Shown: positions 6,658-11,456 of the stretch, piece by piece | How positions within the stretch are numbered: position 1 is the stretch's first letter | How the letters are laid out: each line of letters opens with the position of its first letter | Source of the DNA: Methanofollis sp. | GTDB lineage: Archaea > Halobacteriota > Methanomicrobia > Methanomicrobiales > Methanofollaceae | DNA: 11,456 nucleotides | Direction: 5' to 3' | Assembly: GCA_028696365.1 (NCBI GenBank) | Contig: JAQVHG010000042.1 | Span: 1-11,456 of the forward strand | Position numbers and translations under genes: made by a program | Notes under the pieces: model-generated | What the model saw: only the letters and a program-made list of their open reading frames with translations | What the model was told of the DNA's origin: nothing | Database searches by the model: none

Positions 6658-8250
6658 GTGGTGAGCGGCGGTCCGGCTCTGGGATCTGCCAAGAAAATCC
6701 ACCAATTTCTCTCAACTGAGAGAATCTTTTTTTTTATCCTAATACTTGCAGCCGTCCTGCGGTTTGCATTTCTCGACCTCAAACTCTTCCATCATGACGA
6801 GGCAATTCACGCTTGGTTCTCATATAAACTCCTGACCGAAGGGACTTATATCTACGACCCCTCGTTCCATGGTCCTCTCCTGTATTATGTGACTGCAGGA
6901 ATGTTCGCCCTCTTTGGAGACTCCGACCTGGTCGGGAGAGTGATACCTTCCCTTCTCGGTATCCTGATCGTCGCTCTGGTCTGGCCCTTGCACAAACTCG
7001 GGTATCTCGACCGGAGGCAGACACTTGTCGCGGCGTTTTTCCTTGCGATATCACCCAATATGGTCTATTTCTCCCGATTCCTCAGGAACGACATCTTTAT
7101 TCTCTTCCTGACTTTTGTACTCCTGCTTGCCCTTCTCCTCTACTTCGAGAAGGGGCAGTTGAGATGGGCGGCCCTTGCTGGGATTGCGACCGGACTGGGA
7201 CTGGCATGTAAAGAGAACATGCCAATCGTCCTCGGGATCTTCGCGCTCTATATCCTCTACCTCCTCTGGACAAAGAAGGTTATCTTACCCCCACAGTGGA
7301 AACGCGACTTTTTCCTCAGTATCCTTGTCCTCGGCGGGATCGTTGTCCTCTTCTACTCCTCATTTGGGGTCCATCCAGAGCGGGTACTAACCTGGGCACC
7401 TGACGCTGTCTCTCACTGGTGGGCGATGCATGAGCAGGAGCGGATCGGCGGACCGTTCTTCTTCTACATTATCCTCTTCCTGCTGTACGAACTCCCGATC
7501 TTCGTCCTCGCCATCGTCGGGATCGGCCAGTTCCTCCGTGCCGGGAGAGTGAAGGAAGAGAAGGACTCAATGTATCACCTGGTCAGAACCTCTCTCCAGC
7601 AGGCAGGACTCAAAGTTCCAGCAATGCGGACCTTCGACAAGAAAGAGGAATTTTTCAGGTTCTGTATCGTCTGGATGCTTCTTTCCATTGCGGCGTATGC
7701 CTACATTGGCGAGAAAGTGCCCTGGCTCATCATCCACCAGATCCTCCCAGTGGTCTTTGTCGCAAGTTATGCAATGACAAAGAAGAAAGCACTCATTGCC
7801 CTGGCATCCGTAATATTCCTGGCGCCAGTCCTCTGGCACGTGGCCTACGTGCCGGCCGACGTGAACGAGCCGATCGTGCAGGTCCAGAACTCAGAGGATA
7901 TGCGCGAGGTGATGGCCCTCATCGACAATTCGAATGCCACAGCCATTGCCTCTGACCGGTACTGGCCCCTCCCCTGGTATTATCGTGGAGATAAATCCGA
8001 AAAGATCAGTTATTACGGCAAAAAGATCGATGAGAATACCTTCAGGTCCGGAAAGTTCGACGTCGTCATCACCTCTGACGAGGACACGTACGACTCCTTA
8101 CCAGGTTTTGAGAAACAGACCTACAACCTCAACTACTGGTTCTCGTGGTACGACAACAAGGACCGGATCCCAGCATACTACTTCCTGAGAGACGGGAAGA
8201 TGGGGAACATGCGCATCGATGTCTTTGTCAAGAACATAAGCGCGGTCTGA
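6658..8250 (+). CDS. Agl23-like polytopic membrane glycosyltransferase (TIGR03663 / PMT_2-like)
   Basis: The 530-aa protein matches the 'flippase activity-associated protein Agl23' family, a GT-C-like group. A first transmembrane helix (FFFILILAAVLRFAFLDL, 24-41) leads to HHDEAIHAWFSYKLL. HHDE (45-48) corresponds to the acidic catalytic-type motif in the first extracytoplasmic loop, and YDPSFHGPLLYY (66-77) is typical of the family. About ten hydrophobic helices follow, then a hydrophilic C-terminal domain from about residue 400. A role in transferring or handling lipid-linked sugars for surface glycans is inferred; the substrate is unknown. The start is GTG 6658 or the adjacent GTG 6661; GGAG at 6645-6648 favours 6658. 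The start has only 3 bp of separation from rpsJ. Codons 17-26 contain a 7-bp hairpin and nine consecutive T, a terminator-like structure. The partner family DUF2298 lies at 10285-11456. Confidence 0.88.
   Translation: MVSGGPALGSAKKIHQFLSTERIFFFILILAAVLRFAFLDLKLFHHDEAIHAWFSYKLLTEGTYIYDPSFHGPLLYYVTAGMFALFGDSDLVGRVIPSLLGILIVALVWPLHKLGYLDRRQTLVAAFFLAISPNMVYFSRFLRNDIFILFLTFVLLLALLLYFEKGQLRWAALAGIATGLGLACKENMPIVLGIFALYILYLLWTKKVILPPQWKRDFFLSILVLGGIVVLFYSSFGVHPERVLTWAPDAVSHWWAMHEQERIGGPFFFYIILFLLYELPIFVLAIVGIGQFLRAGRVKEEKDSMYHLVRTSLQQAGLKVPAMRTFDKKEEFFRFCIVWMLLSIAAYAYIGEKVPWLIIHQILPVVFVASYAMTKKKALIALASVIFLAPVLWHVAYVPADVNEPIVQVQNSEDMREVMALIDNSNATAIASDRYWPLPWYYRGDKSEKISYYGKKIDENTFRSGKFDVVITSDEDTYDSLPGFEKQTYNLNYWFSWYDNKDRIPAYYFLRDGKMGNMRIDVFVKNISAV
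6707..6735 (+). terminator. Hairpin plus T9 terminator-like structure inside the Agl23-like gene
   Basis: Perfect 7-bp arms TTCTCTC (6707-6713) and GAGAGAA (6718-6724) enclose the loop AACT. Two bases later come nine T (6727-6735). In shape it is an intrinsic terminator, and it lies about 55-80 bp past the rpsJ stop, where the tuf-rpsJ transcript would be expected to end. It also encodes residues 17-26 of the Agl23-like protein. Archaeal polymerases can terminate on T-runs alone. Confidence 0.6.
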
Positions 8251-8260
8251 CGAGATTCAC

Positions 8261-8267
8261 TTTTTTT
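8261..8267 (+). terminator. T7 tract after the Agl23-like gene
   Basis: Seven T begin 11 bp after the TGA at 8248-8250. There is no clear hairpin before them, but oligo-T tracts alone terminate archaeal transcription. The end of repeat B starts immediately after. Confidence 0.5.
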
Positions 8268-8456
8268 GGCTTTGTAGGAATCCCTCCTGGATCCTCTCAG
8301 TAACGAGGGGCTTACCTCCCTCCAGACCCCCCGCCACGCGAGAGGTCGGGGACGGCAACACCCCCCTTCATGATCATCTTGCTCTACCTTCCCATTTCCA
8401 TCGCCATCCCAGGGGTCCGGGGGCAGCGCACCCGGTGAGATGATGGGGAAGGGTAC
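8268..8456 (-). repeat. Dispersed intergenic repeat, copy B (inverted)
   Basis: Read on the reverse strand this matches copy A. It has a long imperfect inverted repeat bounded by CCTTCCCC and GGGAAGGTAG, a central hairpin (CCGGG / CCCCCGG arms) and the tail GGGGGTGTTGCCGTCC (rc of 8351-8366). Then come GTGGCGGGGGGTCTGG and an end TCCTACAAAGCC (rc of 8268-8279), close to TTCTACAGAGCC of copy A. The opposite TCTGTAGAA end is not recognisable. It lies directly behind the Agl23-like gene, as copy A lies behind the PEGA gene. Confidence 0.75.
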
Positions 8457-8588
8457 GAATGCACGGGTGTGCGATGAAAAAACTGGAATCATCTTCATTG
8501 TTATCCATCGCGCTCTCAATCGGTGAGGAGGAGGGCCAGAGACTTGTGGGATGGCCTCGAAGATAATTGAGAAGATCCTTATCTTAAC

Positions 8589-8761
8589 TCTGTAGAAACC
8601 CTCACCCATTATGGGTGCAGATGTGACTCAACCGCCTTCCCCTATCACACGCACTGGGACCCCTCGGTCCCTGAAAAGAGATTGCCGTCTTCGACCTATC
8701 ATGTCGCGGGGGGTGGCAAATCCCCCCGACAAAGAGAACTATCAAGAGGGTATCCCACTGA
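8589..8761 (+). repeat. Dispersed intergenic repeat, copy C (direct, shortened)
   Basis: It starts with the same TCTGTAGAA (8589-8597) as copy A and continues in parallel (CCGCCTTCCCCTATC against CCACCTTCCCATAGTC, then ACTGGG). A different hairpin, GGGACC (8656-8661) / GGTCCC (8666-8671), sits where the long inverted repeat of copy A would be. The tail TTGCCGTCTTCGACCTATC follows, then GCGGGGGG and a hairpin with CCCCCC at 8722-8727. ATCAAGAGGGT aligns with ATCAAGAGAAT before the right end of A, but the terminal repeat itself is degraded. Confidence 0.7.
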
Positions 8762-8905
8762 AGAGATGCGCAACTTCACCCTTCGTGAAAGATAGCGTCA
8801 TCTGGGGTAGGTCCCTGTGATCGTGATCATAATCTGGGATTGATCCCATGGGCGATCAAAGAAGATTCAAATTCCCATTTGTTGGAAGTATCCAAGAATT
8901 AAGAA

Positions 8906-8938
8906 CCAAAAATGGAGTGGGCCTTGAGTGGCCCTCAA
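8906..8938 (-). terminator. Terminator of the rpl7ae-ndk operon
   Basis: On the reverse strand, just past the ndk stop at 8944, CTTGAG / CTCAAG (or alternatively GGGCC / GGCCC) can form a hairpin at about 8918-8938. CCATTTTTGG follows, with a T5 run at about 8908-8912. The position and T-run fit the end of the four-gene transcript. Confidence 0.55.
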
Positions 8939-8943
8939 GAGAT

Positions 8944-9393
8944 TTACTCATACAGGACCGACTCGTCTATCCTGGTGTAGGTGACGAGTTCGTCCTTGGT
9001 GAAATGAATGCCGATCTCGCGGTTAGCGCTCTCCGGAGCGTCGGAAGCATGGATGACGTTCTTGCCAGTCTCCATACCCATGTCGCCCCTGATCGTCCCA
9101 GGTGCGGCCTCGGCCGGGTTGGTCGCCCCGACAAGCCTCCTGACGATCGCGATTGCGTCCTTGCCCTCCCAGACCATGGTAAGGACTGGGCCAGACATGA
9201 CATACGCCTTCAGCGACGGGAAGAAGGGCTTCTCGACATGCTCGGCATAGTGCTCCATCACCGTCTCCTCAGAGAGAGTGGTCAACTTTGCCGCGACCAG
9301 CTTGAGCCCCTTTGTTTCGAGGCGGGAGATGATCGCCCCGACGATGCCCCGCTGGACACCGTCTGGCTTGATCATCACAAAGGTCTGCTCCAC
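8944..9393 (-). CDS. ndk: Nucleoside diphosphate kinase
   Basis: NDK moves the gamma-phosphate from ATP to other NDPs through a phosphohistidine. From the GTG at 9393-9391 the protein has 149 aa and starts MEQTFVMIKPDGVQRG, the family N-terminus with the ATP-binding Lys9. The active-site His115 lies in NVIHASDAPESA, a slight variant of the common N-x-x-H-G-S-D-S. A GTG at 9402 in the same frame overlaps the rpl24e stop and would add three residues. I prefer 9393 because the Shine-Dalgarno GGAG (rc of 9402-9405) is then about 8 nt away, whereas it would overlap the 9402 start. NDK closes the L7Ae-S28e-L24e cluster, a common archaeal order. The infB (aIF5B) gene that often follows is absent. 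Confidence 0.96.
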   Translation of the reverse strand: MEQTFVMIKPDGVQRGIVGAIISRLETKGLKLVAAKLTTLSEETVMEHYAEHVEKPFFPSLKAYVMSGPVLTMVWEGKDAIAIVRRLVGATNPAEAAPGTIRGDMGMETGKNVIHASDAPESANREIGIHFTKDELVTYTRIDESVLYE

Positions 9394-9398
9394 CAGGC

Positions 9399-9590
9399 TC
9401 ACTCCTTTCCGAGAGCCTTGCGGCCGGCCTCAGTCCAGGCAACCCTACGGGGGAGACGTCCGAGCTTGTAGTTCTTCTGGCACTTCGTGGAGCAGAAGTA
9501 GAAGAGCGCCCCATCCCTGCGGACAAAGAGTTTGCCAGTTCCAGGCTCAATTGCCTTGCCGCAGAAACTGCACTTGTAGGTGTCGACCAT
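9399..9590 (-). CDS. rpl24e: 50S ribosomal protein L24e
   Basis: This is a small zinc-ribbon protein of the large subunit. The 63-aa protein begins MVDTYKCSFCGKAIEPGTG, with C-x2-C at residues 7-10 and a second pair in FYFCSTKC, making the four-cysteine zinc site. KNYKLGRLPRRVAWT is the conserved C-terminal region. A GTG at 9599 in frame would add MRR but overlaps the rps28e stop. The ATG at 9590 has GGTGAG 4 nt upstream and is preferred. It lies 5 bp downstream of rps28e and 5 bp upstream of ndk, within one tight operon. Confidence 0.95.
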   Translation of the reverse strand: MVDTYKCSFCGKAIEPGTGKLFVRRDGALFYFCSTKCQKNYKLGRLPRRVAWTEAGRKALGKE

Positions 9591-9594
9591 TCTT

Positions 9595-9600
9595 CTCACC
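9595..9600 (-). promoter_or_regulatory. Shine-Dalgarno site that sets the rpl24e start
   Basis: GGTGAG on the reverse strand overlaps the rps28e stop codon (TGA, 9598-9596) and lies 4 nt before the ATG at 9590. This supports ATG 9590 over the upstream GTG 9599, and suggests translational coupling to rps28e. Confidence 0.65.
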
Positions 9601-9802
9601 GCCTCGACAATTTCTTCGCTTCACGCTCAGTCTCAAGGAGCATCAGGATGTCGCCTTCGCGAATAGGACCTACGGTGTTGCGGGTGATGATCCGGCCCTT
9701 GTTTCTCCCGTCAAGGATCCGGCACTTCACCTGCATAGCCTCACCATGCATCCCGGTGCTGCCGATCACTTCGATGACCTCTGCGGGTGTTCCATCTGCC
9801 AT
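9596..9802 (-). CDS. rps28e: 30S ribosomal protein S28e
   Basis: This is a small-subunit protein found in archaea and eukaryotes. The 68-aa product has the family features: PAEVIEVIGSTGMHGEAMQV near the N-terminus, then CRILDGRNKGRIITRNTVGP and the end REGDILMLLETEREAKKL. GGAGGG (rc of 9809-9814) lies 6 nt before the ATG at 9802. It follows rpl7ae with 13 bp between stop and start, and its own stop overlaps the Shine-Dalgarno site of rpl24e. Confidence 0.96.
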   Translation of the reverse strand: MADGTPAEVIEVIGSTGMHGEAMQVKCRILDGRNKGRIITRNTVGPIREGDILMLLETEREAKKLSRR

Positions 9803-9815
9803 TGAGCACCCTCCT

Positions 9816-10184
9816 TTAGGCCTTCAGTTCAGTGACCTGCTTCGCAACCTCTTCCACAAGATCCTTTGCCTTGCCTGGTTTGACGATGGCAGCAGCAGCC
9901 GAGCCGACGTTCAGACCGCTGGCCGCTCCGATCTCGTTCTGCTTGGTGATGAAGAGGTACGGGATCTGCTTCTCATCACAGAGTGGTGCAAGGTGCATCA
10001 CGATCTCCTCGGGCTCGACGTCGCCACCAATAAGCACGAGCTGGGCGGTGCCGCGCTCGATGCACTTAGTGGCCTCGTTGGAGCCCTTCTTGATCTTCCC
10101 GGTATCCCGTGCGATTTCAAGCGATTCAAGTGCTTTGTTCTGGATTTCTTCCGGAACATCAAATTTTACGTATGACTTAGCCAT
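9816..10184 (-). CDS. rpl7ae: Ribosomal protein L7Ae (kink-turn binding)
   Basis: L7Ae binds kink-turn RNA and serves in the large subunit, in box C/D and H/ACA guide RNPs, and in archaeal RNase P. The 122-aa product has normal length. It contains the RNA-binding segment KKGSNEATKCIERGTAQLVL (33-52), then GGDVEPEEIVMHLAPLCDE and IPYLFITKQNEIGAASGL, and a C-terminal helix. The ATG at 10184 has GAGGTGA just upstream. It begins the operon rpl7ae-rps28e-rpl24e-ndk. Its leader is unusual: a TATA-like GATTTATCC (10279-10271) would start transcription near 10250. From there a 24-codon ORF overlaps the L7Ae start, and a kink-turn-like motif sits over the Shine-Dalgarno site. Confidence 0.97.
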   Translation of the reverse strand: MAKSYVKFDVPEEIQNKALESLEIARDTGKIKKGSNEATKCIERGTAQLVLIGGDVEPEEIVMHLAPLCDEKQIPYLFITKQNEIGAASGLNVGSAAAAIVKPGKAKDLVEEVAKQVTELKA

Positions 10185-10251
10185 AACTCACCTCATTCAG
10201 GAGTGCGTAGTTTTCTCCTTCATCAATCATCAGGTGTGATTGAACAGCCAT
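10177..10251 (-). CDS. Candidate 24-aa leaderless ORF overlapping the L7Ae start
   Basis: From the ATG at 10251-10249 the frame reads MAVQSHLMIDEGENYALLNE and four more residues (VSYG). It stops with TAA at 10179-10177, inside codons 2-3 of rpl7ae. There is no Shine-Dalgarno sequence, but the TATA-like GATTTATCC lies at the distance that would put transcription start on this ATG. Ribosomes finishing here would be beside the L7Ae start, so it could be a coupling or control peptide. It is short enough to arise by chance. Confidence 0.35.
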   Translation of the reverse strand: MAVQSHLMIDEGENYALLNEVSYG

Positions 10252-10270
10252 AGTAGTTCAACAGGGAAAC

Positions 10271-10280
10271 GGATAAATCT
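10271..10280 (-). promoter_or_regulatory. TATA-like box of the rpl7ae operon
   Basis: AGATTTATCC on the reverse strand, immediately after the DUF2298 stop (10285), is the only good TATA-like site in the 100-bp gap. It predicts transcription start near 10250 and a leader of about 65 nt before L7Ae. Confidence 0.5.
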
Positions 10281-10284
10281 TCCT

Positions 10285-11456
10285 TCACTCCCGCCTATAG
10301 ATGACCACTTCCCCTGACTCAAAGACTGGCACCAACCCTTCGACCGGGAGGTTGAGGTCATAGGTCTCGCGTTCAAGCCCGCCCACATAGAGGTGGGTCA
10401 CCCCATAGTGGTCCATCAAATCGAGACTCTGATCAGGTTCTTCAAAGATGGTGCGAACGTCGTTTTGACGTCCTGAAATGAGATTCCAGTTGCTCCTCCA
10501 CATCTGTTCATGAAACGGCATCCCAAGGACTGTCGGGATCCCCGTGTATGCCGAGACACGAGACCCATAGGCATAGTCCTTCCCCACTGCTTCAACGAGG
10601 GTGATGGTGCCTTCCTCCTGGTTGAGCCATGCGATCCCCGCAGCATCATCTGGATGCTGCTCCTGGAGCCATGCAGTTCCGTCAAGAGAGGCGGGACCGA
10701 TGCGAGGTACTGGTACTGCAAATGGGGTGATGATCAGGGCGATGGCAACAAGCGCGCCAAGCGTCCGCCACTGCGGCACGGTGAACCGGTCGGCTATTCC
10801 TCTCTTCGTAAGCCACTGCCCGACCCAGACCAGGGTGCCGGTGCCGATGAGGAGCCATGCGACCGAGTAGCACTTGAAGACTGTGTTCATCCTGAGATTG
10901 TCTGCCCCCATGTTGTCCTTGAGATACACAAACTCACAGAGAAGGACGATCGCAAGTCCTACAGCGACGAGAACATCAGAGGGCACGAGGTATCGGCGGG
11001 TAAGGAGGACGGCAAGGGGCAGCGCGGCGATCGCCGCCGCCGGGTACCCGGCAAGGGCAAGGACGACCGGGACCACAAGGAGATATGGCCGCTCCCTGAG
11101 GTCTCGTATGGTGAAGGCGTAGATAAGGGCAAGAAAGAACCCGTGGAAGAGCAGGAACTCGATCGGGTCCGAGGGTGCCGTGACCATCCCAAACCCTCCG
11201 AACCCTGCGCTGTTGAGTTGGAGATAGTAAGGAGCGTAGACCGCGATTCCAAGGGGCGGGACCGCCAGGAGGAAGGTGGAGTCATGCTCCCGCCGCCAGA
11301 TGAGATACCCCACAGCAAGTGTGATGGGAGCGTACAGGAGGACGTCCCATGAGTTGATCGCCGGCATCGAGCCAAGAGAAAGCGCAGCGCACCCGATGAT
11401 GAGCCACCGTGCCTTCGGGGCAAGGTCGTGCCAGCGCATAAGGGCATAGACTATCA
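10285..11456 (-). CDS. DUF2298 (TIGR03662, Chlor_Arch_YYY) membrane protein, 5' partial
   Basis: The frame is open to the right edge: residues IVYALM precede the ATG at 11439 without a stop, so the gene starts outside the window. About 390 C-terminal residues are visible. SMPAINSWDVLLY matches the conserved N-S-W-D region of DUF2298. Repeated transmembrane helices follow, with KDNMGADNLRMNTVFKCY, another family hallmark, and a soluble C-terminal domain ending HYGVTHLYVGGLERETYDL, typical of the family's end. The biochemical role is not established. TIGR03662 and TIGR03663 co-occur across genomes and are often neighbours, and the partner here is the gene at 6658-8250. A shared part in surface-glycan assembly is inferred. 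rpl7ae lies 100 bp downstream on the same strand with its own TATA-like site. Confidence 0.9.
   Translation of the reverse strand, partial: IVYALMRWHDLAPKARWLIIGCAALSLGSMPAINSWDVLLYAPITLAVGYLIWRREHDSTFLLAVPPLGIAVYAPYYLQLNSAGFGGFGMVTAPSDPIEFLLFHGFFLALIYAFTIRDLRERPYLLVVPVVLALAGYPAAAIAALPLAVLLTRRYLVPSDVLVAVGLAIVLLCEFVYLKDNMGADNLRMNTVFKCYSVAWLLIGTGTLVWVGQWLTKRGIADRFTVPQWRTLGALVAIALIITPFAVPVPRIGPASLDGTAWLQEQHPDDAAGIAWLNQEEGTITLVEAVGKDYAYGSRVSAYTGIPTVLGMPFHEQMWRSNWNLISGRQNDVRTIFEEPDQSLDLMDHYGVTHLYVGGLERETYDLNLPVEGLVPVFESGEVVIYRRE

Larger units (their letters stand above)
8251..8943. other. Gene-free stretch of 693 bp holding repeat copies B and C
   Basis: No credible coding frame lies between the convergent Agl23-like and ndk genes. 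The stretch holds a T7 run (8261-8267), repeat copy B (8268-8456, inverted), 132 bp without recognisable structure, repeat copy C (8589-8761), and then palindromes TTCAC/GTGAA near 8774-8790, TGATC-GT-GATCA (8818-8829) and TGGGAT-TG-ATCCCA (8835-8848). The ndk terminator closes it. Confidence 0.7.

Noticed and set aside
8611..8820. 69-codon open frame on + within repeat copy C
   Set aside because: It consists mostly of repeat sequence, including G/C hairpins.
8848..9471. 207-codon open frame opposite ndk and rpl24e
   Set aside because: Antisense shadow of two unmistakable genes on the other strand.
10510..11352. 280-codon open frame opposite the DUF2298 gene
   Set aside because: Charged, low-complexity translation typical of antisense to a membrane protein; the DUF2298 motifs are clear.
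1..11456. tRNA or rRNA genes
   Set aside because: No acceptor-stem/GTTCGA-type arms or rRNA motifs noticed on either strand by eye; a tRNAscan or Rfam search was not possible here.

Overview
The window looks like chromosomal DNA from a methanogenic euryarchaeon, most likely of the order Methanomicrobiales. The evidence is archaeal EF-1alpha and S10, the archaeal ribosomal cluster L7Ae-S28e-L24e-NDK, archaeal cobalamin synthase CobS, a small siroheme sulfite-reductase-like protein of the methanogen type, a DUF3344/PEGA surface protein, and the paired membrane families TIGR03663 (Agl23-like) and DUF2298/TIGR03662. The taxon is inferred from gene content; no search was run.

Layout. (1) 1-2199 (+): 3' part of a DUF3344-PEGA surface protein, open at the left edge. 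(2) 2200-2958: a 759-bp non-coding stretch holding a 264-bp repeat (copy A) with exact 9-bp terminal inverted repeats, then a decayed relative. (3) 2959-3675 (+): cobS. (4) 3721-4593 (+): a sulfite-reductase-like siroheme/Fe-S protein behind a good TATA box. Its 3' end overlaps a convergent 99-aa cysteine-motif gene (4571-4870, -), which a 23-codon ORF may precede. (5) 4964-8250 (+): EF-1alpha (tuf) and rpsJ, followed 3 bp later by an Agl23-like polytopic glycosyltransferase gene. (6) 8251-8943: a second non-coding stretch with two more repeat copies, B (inverted) and C (direct). (7) 10184-8944 (-): rpl7ae, rps28e, rpl24e, ndk, closed by a hairpin/T-run terminator. (8) 10285-11456 (-): C-terminal part of a DUF2298 (TIGR03662) membrane protein, open at the right edge.

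Functionally the window mixes translation (EF-1alpha, S10, L7Ae, S28e, L24e), nucleotide and cofactor metabolism (NDK, CobS), sulfite/Fe-S chemistry and envelope glycobiology (Agl23-like and DUF2298 proteins, PEGA protein). The TIGR03663/TIGR03662 families are known to co-occur and often lie close together; here they flank the ribosomal cluster.

The most notable unexplained features are: a dispersed, structured repeat family that looks like a miniature inverted-repeat element and fills both long gene-free stretches; a complete hairpin-plus-T9 terminator lying inside the first codons of the Agl23-like gene; an apparently leaderless 24-codon ORF that overlaps the L7Ae start, together with a kink-turn-like motif at the L7Ae ribosome binding site; and a TATA box near-symmetric enough to serve tuf and a divergent small ORF.
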